Shown here piece after piece: positions 41,101-51,950 of a DNA stretch of 64,000 bases. A program made the translations under genes and the position numbers. Source of the DNA: Leptasterias polaris (Eukaryota > Echinodermata > Asteroidea > Forcipulatida > Asteriidae). Below the pieces are notes generated by a model that saw only the letters and a list, made by a program, of their open reading frames with translations, was not told the DNA's origin and made no database searches. The stretch covers positions 6,820,001-6,884,000 of the forward strand of contig JAZGTN010000009.1 in NCBI GenBank assembly GCA_037783415.1, in the 5' to 3' direction. Position 1 is the first letter of the stretch, and every line of letters begins with the position of its first letter.

Positions 41101-41535
41101 GATTTAATGTTATTTTATACCCGATGACGTCATCATGACATCATGAAGTGCGTGTCGTCTTGATATTAAGGTCAAGCTGTCTGATGAGTTTCAATGTTCA
41201 ATTCAATCTCAATCTTGAGTTATTCCATAGATAAGCTCGAAAGTTGTTTTTTGAAGAAAAAAAAACGAAGGTGAACTTCGACCTAGGGTAACGACCTGGA
41301 AGATAAGGTCGTACGTTTTGGCGTTAACTTTTCAAATGTTGCCCCAGTCTTGATCTATGCGATGCCCAAGTATGAACATCATAGCTTTCATATTCGTTGA
41401 GATACAGCAAAAAGCAAATGGTCATTTTTCAACTTTAAAAACCTTGTAATTCGATACCTGATGACGTCATCATGACGCAATTCTTCGCGTGCCGTCCTCA
41501 TATTAAGGTTCAAGTGTATGCTAAGTTTCAAGTTT
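41101..41535 (+). repeat. CRE-type repeat copy 2, distal part
   Basis: CCGATGACGTCATCATGACA at about 41121 and CTGATGACGTCATCATGACG at 41459 carry perfect CREs. 41287-41460 matches 20450-20625 block by block (TTTTGGCGTTAACTTTTCAA, CAGTCTTGATC, AAAACCTTGTAAT). Confidence 0.8.
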
Positions 41536-41582
41536 GTACAACTTTTACTTTTTGAGAAAGTTCAGGGGAAAAAAAAAGAGGA

Positions 41583-41981
41583 AGAAAAAAAAAAAAAAAA
41601 AAAAAATCCTTAACAATAACAATAGGTTTTCGGCTGCTAGCCGAACACCTAAAAAAAAAAAAAAAAAAAAAAACTTAACAATAACAATAGGTTTTCGGCT
41701 GCTAGCCGAACACCTAAAAAACCTTAACAATAACATTAGGTTTTCGGCTGCTAGCCGAACACCTAACAAAAAACTTAACAATAACAATAGGTTTTCGGCT
41801 GCTAGCCGAACACCTAAAAACAAACTTAACAATAACAATAGGTTTTCGGCTGCTAGCCGAACACCTAAAAAAAAAAAAACAACTTAACAATAACAATAGG
41901 TTTTCGGCTGCTAGCCGAACACCTAAAAATAAAAATCTTGACGAAAACAATACCTGTTCCGACTTCTAAGTCGGAACAGCT
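41583..41981 (+). repeat. Tandem hairpin array (seven stem-loops)
   Basis: Six copies of TAGGTTTTCGGC-TGC-TAGCCGAACACCTA start at 41623, 41688, 41737, 41788, 41839 and 41897. Each has the leader AACTTAACAATAACAA and is separated by an A tract of variable length (unit 49-65 bp). The seventh, at 41952-41981, has a different but fully paired stem (TGTTCCGACTT / AAGTCGGAACA) and leads into (AAT)n. The 78-117-codon frames here are products of the array. Confidence 0.9.
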
Positions 41982-41982
41982 A

Positions 41983-42332
41983 ATAATAATAATAATAACT
42001 AGTTCTTATATAGATAGCGCATTTTCCAATAACGTATCAATGCACTTTACATTAGTGCCCTGGTCATTGGGCCAATAGCATTCCTTTAATCTTTCTCAGC
42101 TCCCTGGGGTGTATACAGCTCGAGCTGCGTGGCGCTCCGAAGCGTTTTCATACACAATATCAGCCTATACCCTCACAGGTATCCATTTATACCCTTGGGT
42201 GAAGAGAAGCAATTATAGTAAAGCATCTTGCTCAAGGACACAAGTGTCATGACCGGGATTCAAACCCACACTCCGTTGACTCAACCACCAGAACTTGAAT
42301 TCGATGCTCTAAACCGCTCGGCCATGACATGA
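41983..42332 (-). mobile_element. tRNA-Leu/Ser-like SINE with ATT tail, copy 2
   Basis: Same layout as 16351-16705 on the minus strand. The head has CCGAGCGGTTTAGAGC near 42325, the B box GGGTTTGAATCCCGG, then TTGAGCAAGATGCTTTACTA, CCCCAGGGAGCTGAGAAAGA and CGCTATCTATATAAGAAC before (ATT)n. A 4-bp ATAG duplication distinguishes it. It lies directly against the hairpin array. Confidence 0.85.
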
Positions 42333-44397
42333 CACCCTATATATTTTGTTATATATGAAGGTCACATTGTGTATTGTCCATGAAGGAAAAGGTATAGGTG
42401 TTTTGCGTGACCTTGTGAGAACTATGAGGCAGGGATATCATTCTAGTCGTGCAGGGAATGTGAAAGAACACTAAAAACAAAATTGCAGGCTGAGGATATT
42501 TTCTTGCGCTGAAAACAATAAAACTGGGTTGTAAACTTGGTTTATGTTTTTAATATAAACTAAAATATATATACAAAATAATATACAAATATATACAAAA
42601 GTAAATAAAATAAATTGTCGATAAAATAAATATAAATCAGGAGTGAAGCGTCTTTATCAAACTTCCAATAATAAAGAAGAGTACGAAAAAAGAAAAGGAC
42701 AAAAAGGGCATGCAGGGCCTGCTGCAGTTAGCCTTTTCCCTTCCACTTGTTTTCATGCTACGCGCGCTCAATTTGTGAATTAAAAACTACGGCACTCGAC
42801 CTGTCTGAAAATATATCACAATGGCTCTTTAAGTGGGACTCTTCAACTTCCATAAACAAAAATATCGCAAGCACTTAACAAATCGCTCTGACGCCAGTAA
42901 ACGTATCTAAAATGCGTCTACCTGTAGGCATCGGATTGATATTCATCGCCAAAAATATCCAATAAAATGACTTAAGGGGTTAGCGAGCAGTTGAAAATGG
43001 GAGTAAGAGATATCTGAATTCGGACTCTCCATTGTCTTGGAGTGGATCTGTTTTTAGGGCATGAATTGTAACCTGAGTTAAGGAGCATTGTTGGTTGTCA
43101 GACAGGCCTGTCTTGGCTGGGGGTAACTCGACCGCGCCAAGACGTTTTTTGGCGTTGTGGGAAAAGGTGAGCGCCGCCGGCAATCCGGTTATTTTGTCTG
43201 CAAGAGTCCCACGCGTGTATTGGTGGTGCTGTTGGCTTCTCGTTGGATCACACAGGAGCTGACTGTGAAATGAGGCTTTTTTGAAAATCATGGTAAAAGA
43301 GGACATCCTCCGATTACTCTAACTGAGGAGATACAAGAATTGTCATTTTGTCTTAAACCTTTGTCCCGAATGCACTCGCTTTGTCCTATATCTTTTTTGC
43401 ATGGAGTTAACAATGCTATAAGGTCAGCTTCTTTTTGTATGTTCTATTGAACGTATGATATACTTTATTTTACAAACAGCAAATTAATTCAGATGTTTTA
43501 TCCTTATAGTTACTACTGCTCATGTTTGTTGTAAAACAACAGTGTTGTAAAGAACCTAACAACATTCACTTTCTTAACTTTTATCGGTGTGGTTGACAGT
43601 TCATGACTAACAATCATGAGGGTTTGCGGTTCTAATCCAAACAAGTGCACTGATATTACAAATCTAACAATATATGTCATAGTTAGGTAGAAATAATGTT
43701 GGGAGTTTATCTAGACGGTATTTTGCAAGTAAGTTTAAGTCTTGCAGATGTACTTCGCTTCTGGCCATTAAAATGAAATGAATGTATTGGACGAACAGTC
43801 GTTGTTTAGATAACAACCGTGTGGTCTATGACAGCTGGAAGTCATGTTTATATTATTTAACAAACTCCCACATATTTATTGAAGAGAGATTAGTTGTTTC
43901 CTGCTCTGACTTTGTATCCCTTAATGCAGATTGCAGCAAATCTTTGATTGGGAGATCCAGCCATATTATTAGACGTAGAATGGTACACCTTTTCTGTGAA
44001 GGTTTCCACCTGCTTCTTAAAACCACTCTGGTCAATTCCCAAGAGACTCGGAGCGCTCCCAGCAAAATTGACGGTCTGTTCGAAGCGGTCTCCCCTCACG
44101 CGTACTCAACTGGAGTTAGGTTTGACGTTACACGTCCCCGTTACCTCATGTGCTCTCACACATTACTTTTAGTCACCATTAATTTAAGAAAACTAAAATC
44201 ATTCGGATTTTTAAAGTGTCATTGAATCTCTCCTTTGAGGGTATGATGTCGTCACCAGGTCCGAGGGAGAAAAAAAAAACCACTTAAAGTGAACTGTCGT
44301 GCCAGCCAGCTCCTTAACATATCCACGTGTAAAATCCACGCCATAAGTTGTAAACTAAAAGGTGACGGTTCTGTAACCAGGTACATAATTATCAAAA
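42333..44397. other. Unique region; two weak exon candidates
   Basis: This is the largest stretch without recognised repeats that also has locally higher GC (43020-43260). A closed minus-strand frame at 42980-43306 (108 codons, ATG start) and an open minus-strand frame at 43890-44099 have protein-like composition. The second includes KKQVETFTEKVYHS and FAAICIKGYKV. I do not recognise either, neither exceeds the length of chance frames in this window, and no paired splice sites were convincing. Confidence 0.3.
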
Positions 44398-44568
44398 GAC
44401 CTTCTGCACATGACGTCGTTTGAGCAGGGCGCCCTCCCTAGAGGTCACAGGGAGGTTGTTCATTGGCCAATCCTGTGCGCCACGCATATACAAATCTGTG
44501 CGTGGTCATTGTTGCATCATCGGTTTACCTCTAAGATTGGGCTGGATTACGTCAGTTCATAAGGTCTA
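44398..44568. mobile_element. Promoter-like MITE, copy 5
   Basis: AGACCTTCTGCACATGACGT and TTCATAAGGTCT are the inverted ends. Between them lie GGCGCCCTCCCTAGAGGTCA, GTTCATTGGCCAATCCTGTG, TGCGCCACGCATA and TTTACCTCTAAGATTGGGC. The CRE has become TGACGTCG and the YY1-like site is lost. Confidence 0.8.
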
Positions 44569-45866
44569 TCCGTTGTCATTTTAGAGGCATTTCCAAACTT
44601 TGAACCTGTCAATAATGCACACACCTAACAAAATTCTTTTGGGATCACAAGTATACAACAAACAGAATTTAAGACGTTTTCGCTGGCAACCTAGCTCTAT
44701 GTTTCACAAGAACAAGATTTCTATATCTGTATTTAATTTTGTATTAGCACTTCCTGTCACCGTTGAATTTTCAACACACGTAACCATACTCATTCTCTTC
44801 TGTTATTGAAGATGTAGCATCATGCTATTTAACTGCAACCCTACCTATTCCTCCCCCCCCCCCCATTATTTTCATCCCAGCCTCGTTTTGACGTCGAAAG
44901 TGCGCATGGTAGATTAGCCGCCATAGATGCACCAAGATTCCTTCTATATCCTTTCCATCTTTTTCCTCCCATTTTCGTTTTAATGGCGAAAGTGCACACG
45001 GAATATTGGACGCCATTGACGCCATGTTGTCCAACCTTGCTTTAACCGTTCTCAATATCATGTAAGATAACCCGTCATAACTACACCATCCTATCTAAGC
45101 CCCAACCTCTTTGTGCTCACCCTTGTTCTCATCACCCCACCTCTTCCTTCAATCTCATCAATCCCTTCTCTCTCATCGCCACTCTGTCTTAAAGAAAAAG
45201 ACCTCGTAAGACGATCGTTATTCAAACAGCTCCATTGACGTAATTTGATGATCAGCGAGAATATACACACTTCAACAAATTATTTGTGTATAACAAAGAC
45301 ATCTTGGCAATTGTAACCACGTAATGGGCTTTCAATGATTACACACTTAAATTTTAATACCCTCGGCTCGGGAGAATGTCTAAAAAAATATATATATAAA
45401 AATAAATCATTATGTTGTGTGCTCTTTGTTCACCGAATGCTGAATTTATTCGCTGGCTATCAAACTACCTCGCTATTTGAGATGGTTTTGTTTAGCGTGT
45501 TATTGTCCGGTCACGAGTACTTTCGGTTTATGTGTTTATCTTTGCTTTTATACTTTGCTTTCACGAAAATTGTACTACCTATTCTGTAGTGTTATAATCA
45601 TGCATGCTGTATGTTAACTTATCTACACATTTAAACAAAGGACTCACATAACAAAAGGAAGAACCATCTCGCTTGTTATGTGCATGACTTTAGTACGTTT
45701 TCAGTTGAATAAAACTTGGATTTTGTAAAACATTTGGTGAACAGTTTTTTTGTATCGGTACAATCATTCTTAAAAGACATACGGTTGACAGATTCCATCT
45801 TCAAGAAAGTTTAGATTTTTTATTCGATCTTGATGTCATTTGCTTTGTTAGATTAGACCGTTTCTT
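44569..45866. other. No gene seen; C12 run
   Basis: Poly-C at 44853-44864. GACGTCGAAAGTGCGCA (about 44891) and GGCGAAAGTGCACACGG (about 44984) are related blocks. The frames at 44600 and 45335 have no recognisable features. Confidence 0.5.
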
Positions 45867-46232
45867 GGGCTACATCTAGGCACAGGGCTGGGGCTACATT
45901 CAGGCACAAGATATCGTCTACATTTATACTTGGGTATGAGCTAATTTCAGGTAGATGCTTTAAGCTACATCAAGGTATAGGGTTGGAGACAAAGTACATG
46001 ATTTGGGCTACATTTAGGTACAGGGTTGGAACATTACATTTAGTTACAGGTTTGGGCTACATTTAGATTGGCTGTAGCTACATGCAGGTACAGGGTTGGG
46101 ACTACATTTAGGTGCAAGTTTGGGCTACATTTAGACTCAGGGCTGTAGCTATATTAAGGTACAAGGTTGGGGCTACATTCAGTGATTATGCTAGATGTGG
46201 GTAAATGGTTGTGCCACAATTTAGGTGTAGCA
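45867..46232 (+). repeat. Minisatellite, unit about 28 bp
   Basis: Around a dozen degenerate copies of GGGCTACATTTAGGTACAGG then GTTG. Some units carry insertions, for example CTGTAGCTACATGCAGG. The opposite-strand relatives lie at 33040-33360 and 11850-11956. Confidence 0.85.
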
Positions 46233-46757
46233 CATACGTTTTAAAATGACTATAATGCTATATACCGCAGCTTTAAATGGTTTTATTCTGATGAATGTAC
46301 TTGTATCGTTTGATTAATGCGCTAAAGAACTAACCCAACCAGCATGCCCCCATCTGCCGCATGTCACAACCGCTGTCATTAGCTGACGTATCGAGATCGC
46401 AATAACGTACTGCAATTATCACATTTATGCTTTGTTGACTTCACTAGGGGTGTCCGGCTGGAATGTCGGCTTAGAGAGAATGCTAAAGTAGGTGTTTTGT
46501 TCTCCCTTCCTTGTTTTCAGACACATTCTAAAGGTAGTGACGCATCAATTATATGCAATATTTAGTCATCATAACCGTCGAGCATGAAGGAAATCTAGAG
46601 AAAAACAATCACCTCTGCAGATAGCAAAAATGCAGCAAATGTTGAGTTGAATTCATTACTAAATTCATATATCAATAACATTGAAATTTAGATATTGGAT
46701 ATCTGTCTCAAGGAATAACATTCTCAAGTTTTGAATACATTTTACAGCTGATAGTGT
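46233..46757. other. No gene seen
   Basis: Unique-looking AT-rich sequence. Confidence 0.5.
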
Positions 46758-47080
46758 TTAAGGCAGGGTATACTTTTTGTTAATTGTCAAAGACCAGTAT
46801 ATCCTTATAATTATTCGTGTATAAAATATCAAAGCATCGAAGTTGCAAACAAAAAACAAAAAACACCAAAAAACACTCTTGTTGCATGTGTGCTTTGAGA
46901 TGCCTGAGAAAGGCTTCATGCCTGAAGATTTTCTCAGATTCAAAATGTTTGGTGAAAAAATTACCTCTCTCTCTAAAACTATACTTGAAAGGGTGCCGAT
47001 TATAATGTTTTATATTATCAACAGCTCCGGAGCTCTTAGCCAATTACGTTTTTATAGTCATTGTTTTACCCTGAACGAAT
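46758..47080 (+). mobile_element. TTAA MITE family A1, 3'-diverged
   Basis: TTAA at 46758 then GGCAGGGTATACTTTTTG, AATTGTCAAAGACCAGTATA, the AGGCTTCATGCCTGAAG palindrome (46910-46926) and AAAATTACCTCTCTCTC. The right end is eroded, so the second TTAA and terminal repeat are not identifiable. The overlapping 60-94-codon frames on both strands are the MITE hairpin. Confidence 0.75.
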
Positions 47081-48142
47081 TGCATTTTGAGTTTCCAATT
47101 GTAAAAACAGTAAAAGTACACGCATAAGATTTAATCAAAGTTTGGGGGAAAAAAGGAAGATTAAGATTTTATTCAAATTTGTATCACAAAAGGTAAAACG
47201 TGGTGGGCACCAAAATTCAACTGGAAAATGCTACTACTACTCCAATAATATTAAATGATGACATGACCTTGAGGGTTGTCATAGTCACATACTAGTCTCT
47301 TCTTTCAATCCACATCCAATCTTACTTCAAGTAAAAAGTCCTCCCTGGAATCATGCATGAATAAATTTGCCCTGAGATTAACCAAACTCTGCCGGTATCT
47401 TTAACATTATTACTTCTCTCGTGTGACCGAAACTCTCACATAAACGTTGCTTCTGTTACCTGTGCCCTCAGTGTTTCCCCGAGGTAGAACTTTGGTTAAA
47501 AAAAAAACGACGAATAACAGTTACTGTAAAACTGTTTTCATCATTACCGAGATTGAAGGAAGATGTTCCACTCAGGCCCTTGGGGGTGTGTTACGACACG
47601 CATGAATGAGTACGGAGCAGTCAGTGGCATTTTTTTATATACTCCTTTATTATTATGAGTTCCAGCTACATATATCCATAGAGAAGGGAGCATAATTATA
47701 TATATCCAACTGGTATAGTGGAGCCCTGAGGATGTGGGGATTTTTTTTTTTTTTAGAATTCATGAAGCGATATTTTGATGTTATGGATTTGAACATTCAT
47801 CGTCTTTGACATTCGGAGACTGCTTTTATATATATGTTTTTTCAGTGAGTAGGGGAAACTTAATTAAGTGGAGAGTAAATATTTCAGGGAATGGCTTGAA
47901 ATTCACGGCAATTTTAGCCTCCTTTGTAGTTAGATAACATGCTATAAGACTTACCGAGGGTTCAACTTCAACACTCATTATTTTGTATGACTTTAAAATG
48001 TTGTAAATTATCCAATATCATGTTTAAGTCATCTTTTGTGAAGCTTGCTCATATTCTTGTTATTCTTGAGCGAGTTGTTACGTTATTCAGGATTATCAAA
48101 TTATCAATAAATTATGGAAATACAAATCTGATGATTAGGACA
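47081..48142. other. No gene seen
   Basis: Unique-looking AT-rich sequence with short A and T runs. Confidence 0.5.
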
Positions 48143-48846
48143 CTTATTATTATTATCATTATTAAGTATTATTCATACAGGGTAGCCCCCTCAGTGTGAA
48201 AACACTGTTCTCCCTGGGGGCCCTGTAGTAAAAGCAATTTACAGAACAAGAGGAAAAAAACATGAAAGAACACACCCCATTATAAAGCAACAACTGCAAT
48301 CTAAACCACCAGGAACAAAAGCAGAGAAAACAAGGCAAAAAATAGCAAGTTACAAACAAAAAACAAATCAATGACTCCGTAAATGCCAGTACATAGAAGT
48401 GAACGAAGTCAAGGTATGGGCTCATTACTCAATCGCTCACAGGTAAACCGTTCCACAAAAAGGAACCTTCGTAAGAAATGCTTCTTTTGTCTTTCTCAGT
48501 TCTAACTTTAGGTACACACAACCCATTACTCTCTGCGTTTCTGGTGGAATAATTATGCCTTGTAGCCGTAGGAGAAAACAAGTCGCGCTGATAGTTGTGA
48601 ACTAATTTGATTTTTTGAAATTTCCATCTACTCACGATAGAAACCCACCTTAAATTCGAGAGGATAACACCTTTGTAAATTACTTTTCAAGCTCTTGTAG
48701 GAACTTCTTAACATCTCCAAAGAAGCATTTATTCGTATAAACTCACTTAGTTCAATAAGTTGCATATTTTTTGTGCAGAACCTCTTACAGGTTAAGTCTG
48801 TATTTAAGCCGAGCCTACATGTTAAGTCAAGTAGTTTACCGCACAA
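48143..48846 (-). pseudogene. Non-LTR retrotransposon 3' end (CR1/L2-like), decayed
   Basis: The minus-strand frame at 48635-48429 encodes HNYSTRNAESNGLCVPKVRT, then KDKRSISYEGSFLWNGLP, and then a stop. This is the typical C-terminal signature of non-LTR reverse transcriptase ORFs (HNYNTR...VP..RT..GK.S..Y.G...WN.LP). The frame upstream (48846-48628) is in a different register, so at least one frameshift separates it. Downstream come an untranslated region, a stem-loop (CCCCAGGGAGAACAGTG / CACACTGAGGGGG), CTACCCTGTATGAATAATAC and an (AAT)n tail near 48150. It is 5'-truncated with no catalytic domain left. Confidence 0.65.
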
Positions 48847-49739
48847 AAAAAGAATAAGTTAAATGATATTACGGGGGAGGGGTTTTAGGAGACACGAGTC
48901 CCACGTAAAGTGCTTTTATTCTTTGTTTGTATTGAGGAAAAGGAAGCAAATTTGTACTCTATTTCTTTAAACCTTGGCTCAATGCATTTCATACCAGGTC
49001 AACCTCCTCTCCATCAGTCTTGCTCAGAATTAAGAAAGTAGCGTTATCTTTCTCAGACAATCAGTGTTTTCATTCCCTCGATCCCCTAGTATAACGCCAG
49101 GTGCTATTTGCCCCGGCCGGGACCCCTGGTTCCACTCCGTTGAACACGTCACATTCACTCCATCGTTGCTGGCACCGTGTGAACGACGAACGGCATTTAA
49201 AAATATAATACATTCCGTTAAATTCACCTTGGGAAGCTGTAGGCAGAGAACATTACGTTCATTTTTTTTTTTTTTTTTTTTTTTGGCCTCATTGAATTCT
49301 CCAGTGCTGGGTATTGATTTTTTTTTTCGATGATGAAGTATAAGTCTTGGTTTAAGAATTAATTAAAGGCTAGTTTTGGAAGCACTTAGATCATCTCCAT
49401 CATATTGTGCTTTAAAAGACACTCACCAAGTTTTAAAGCTCTATGATGGGATCGATCTGTATAACAACCTTTCATCAAAGTGGTCCAACAATTCGTCAGG
49501 AGTTATGTACCGTCCACGTTCATATTGTGACAATTAAAATAAGGCATGGCGATTCTGAAGTCTTGTTATCTATTTTCTATGTATACATTTTACGTAGAGG
49601 GTTAATACTTTTATTGTTTGGTTTTTAAAACCAGTGAAACATGTCCTTTCTCCGTGATACCACTTTGTATTTTGCCCTCAAAAAGCACAGAGGTTATGTT
49701 TTATTTGGTAAAAAAAAAGGCAAATATTCGCACTTTATC
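48847..49739. other. No gene seen; T22 run
   Basis: A poly-T run lies at 49262-49284. The 89-codon frame at 49064-49333 reads through it and is probably chance. Confidence 0.5.
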
Positions 49740-50040
49740 TGACCCAACATCTGCATGAAAAAACAAACCTGTGAAAGTTTAAGCTTAATTAGTCATCGGA
49801 GCCTCGAGAAAATAATGGACAACACAAAACACCTTAATGTGTTTTCACTGTTTTCATACAACGGTTTCGAACTCATGAGATCAAAACTAATTGTTCATTA
49901 TCATTTCTCAAAACTGTTGCAGTTCAGCAAACAAAAAGATTTAAGGAAAGTTTTCCATTAAGACCATCTACCAAGTGAGCTCATTTGTAAATTATTATTT
50001 TAACCAGTTTTACTATGCATATCTTACCTAAAAATATAAG
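49740..50040 (+). mobile_element. TTAA MITE family A2, strongly diverged
   Basis: GACCCAACATCTGCATGAAA, AACAAACCTGTGAAAGTTTA, AGTCATCGGAGCCTCGAGAA and GAAAGTTTTCCATTAAGACC follow the order of the 50253-50604 copy. The terminal repeats are not recognisable. Confidence 0.6.
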
Positions 50041-50252
50041 AATAATAAACATTAAAACAAAACAAAAAATGACAGTGACTACAGGCCTTATGTACACGTG
50101 ACAAAAGTGTTCACCTCACTGAAAACGACTTTCCCGTGTATTGTTACATGAACCAAATTACGCATGACTAAACTACTAGCCCTTTTCGAAGCGTTGGCTT
50201 ATATAGGGCCCAGGCTCCGGCTTTGGCTTCCTCAGTCATTTTGGAAACCTCT

Positions 50253-50604
50253 TTAAAGGGTGTGTACAACATTGGTAATTGCCAAAGACCTGTATCCAAA
50301 CTTGATGAGACCTAACATATACATGAAATAACAAACCTGTGAAAGTTTAAGCTAAATCGGTCTTCGGAGTCATGAGAAAACAGTGAAAAATCCCCTTATG
50401 TGTTTTAACTTCTTTTCAAACATCGGAATTTATCCTGCAGGATAAAGACTATTATTTTACTCATTTCCTGAAAACTATGGATTTTCAAGCAAAACTATTT
50501 CGAGGGAAGTTTTCCACCATGACCATCTTTATACCATGTATGTTATGTGCAAATCTGTGAACATTTATATTTTCAATCTTACCAATGTTGTACACACCCT
50601 TTAA
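50253..50604 (+). mobile_element. TTAA-flanked MITE, family A2, full-length
   Basis: TTAA at 50253-50256 and 50601-50604 flank AGGGTGTGTACAACATTGGT and ACCAATGTTGTACACACCCT, a perfect 20-bp terminal inverted repeat. The interior has TATCCTGCAGGATA and GTTTTCCACCATGACCATCT. Confidence 0.9.
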
Positions 50605-51100
50605 GTACGGGACTTCAAACAGGTCGACGGTAGATGAACCCGAGTCTCACCCAGTGTCCTGGTTTCGAAAATTGCCGTAGGCCTGCAGCGTTAAAAGAAT
50701 GATATTAAAATCAAAAAAATGTACAGTACAATTCCCCTCAAAGATTCCATTAGATATAAAAACCTGTTTTACAATGTGCGTTTTCGTGGAAACAGTTATG
50801 ACAGGTTCGTAGTATACGCTGCTAGCCACAGTCAGATGTATTTCAATAATAACATACACTTTGTGTTAACAAAATTGCATCGAAATGATTTACCGCGAAA
50901 CTGTGATATGTTTTCCTGTTCAGACCATTTTAGATAAAATGTCGTCTTACAATCTGCTTTTTCGTGAAAGTTGTTTTGGCGGGAACTCAATTCCGTTTAA
51001 AGCTGCAGCAGCACGTATCCTGCACCTACGGTGGTTTTGAACGCTACACTCGTATTCGAGATGCACATTATTGTGATATGAATACGAGTGCCTTCTAATT
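50605..51100. other. No gene seen; small hairpin
   Basis: CACTCGTATTC (51047-51057) pairs with GAATACGAGTG (51080-51090). Short frames on both strands are unremarkable. Confidence 0.5.
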
Positions 51101-51758
51101 GTGACGGCCGCTGACAGCGCATGCTGACATGTTTTAATATTCCAGTGTGTCACAAACAATGTACTCATTGAACAGGGCCCATTTTCATGGCTCTGCTTAC
51201 CGTAAGCAAAGAATCTGCGCTTATTACGGAAGCAGCGAATTCCGCGCTTACGTCAAGCGTATTTCGCGGGTTAGCGGGGAATTTTTGCTTGTGCGCTCGC
51301 GTAGTCCACGTTACTAGGAATTATACGCTTACACAGCCAGCGCAGAAATTCGGCACTTGCTCGGTAAGCGGTGAATGGTGATCACAAGCGCAGAATTCGG
51401 CCGTAAGCAGAGCCATGAAATAGAGCTGCTTAAGCACAAAAAGTAGCTAAGCACAACAACATTTCGCTTACCAGAATAAGGTTACCAGCCAAACTACCAT
51501 GTCACATGTACAGTTGTTGACTGGTATCCTGCTCATTTCTGCTTAGCAGACAATTGTTAAGCAAGATTTTCTGCTTAAGCAGCTCTATGAAATTGGGCCC
51601 AGATCATATGCCACGATATCTTAGCTGGACCATACCACACGTCCTAGAAGGGTTGTCAATCAACAGGGGTCAGTGATTTGGTCAGGAAGGGGCAGACAAT
51701 CTCTGACAGCGTCCTTTGGCACAAAATCGGTTTGTCAATTGTCATTGGTAGATGGAAC
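51101..51758 (-). repeat. Dispersed repeat family B, copy 3, interrupted
   Basis: The flanking parts at 51101-51174 and 51601-51758 are the two halves of family B. On the minus strand they read GATTTTGTGCCAAAGGACGC, GACCCCTGTTGATTGACAAC, GGTCCAGCTAAGATATCGTG, then after the insertion CATGTCAGCATGCGCTGTCA. The 426-bp foldback at 51175-51600 separates them. Confidence 0.8.
51175..51600. mobile_element. GGGCCC foldback, compound (A then B)
   Basis: GGGCCC stands at both outer ends (51175-51180 and 51595-51600). Type A occupies about 51175-51420: ATTTTCATGGCTCTGCTTAC paired with GTAAGCAGAGCCATGAAA. Type B follows to 51600: TAGAGCTGCTTAAGCAC paired with CTGCTTAAGCAGCTCTATGA then AATTGGGCCC. They meet inside the shared ATTTCAT of their ends, so this is either a nested insertion or a fusion. 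Confidence 0.8.
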
Positions 51759-51829
51759 TTAATTATAAAACTAAATAAATAAAGCAAACAAATAAGCAGA
51801 CTTAGAATACAACATTGTTGAAAAATTCA

Positions 51830-51950
51830 AAACAAACCTATTTCAAGGGAAGTTTTCCACCATGACCATCTTTATACCATGTAAGTTATGTGCAAATCTG
51901 TGAACATTTATATTTTCATTCTTACCAATGTTGTACACCCTTTAACCCTA
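51830..51950 (+). mobile_element. TTAA MITE family A2, right-half fragment
   Basis: TTTCAAGGGAAGTTTTCCAC, CATGACCATCTTTATACCAT and TTACCAATGTTGTACACCCT then TTAA at 51940-51943 match the last third of 50253-50604. The left part is missing. Confidence 0.75.

Noticed and set aside
41534..41950. CRISPR-like array
   Set aside because: Regular repeats with short gaps, but the gaps are A tracts rather than unique spacers. The units are stem-loops at the end of a dispersed animal repeat, there are no cas genes, and the DNA is eukaryotic.
44821..45061. 78-codon minus-strand ORF and neighbouring GACGTCG/GGCGAAAG blocks as a gene start
   Set aside because: Spans the poly-C run and lacks any conserved feature.
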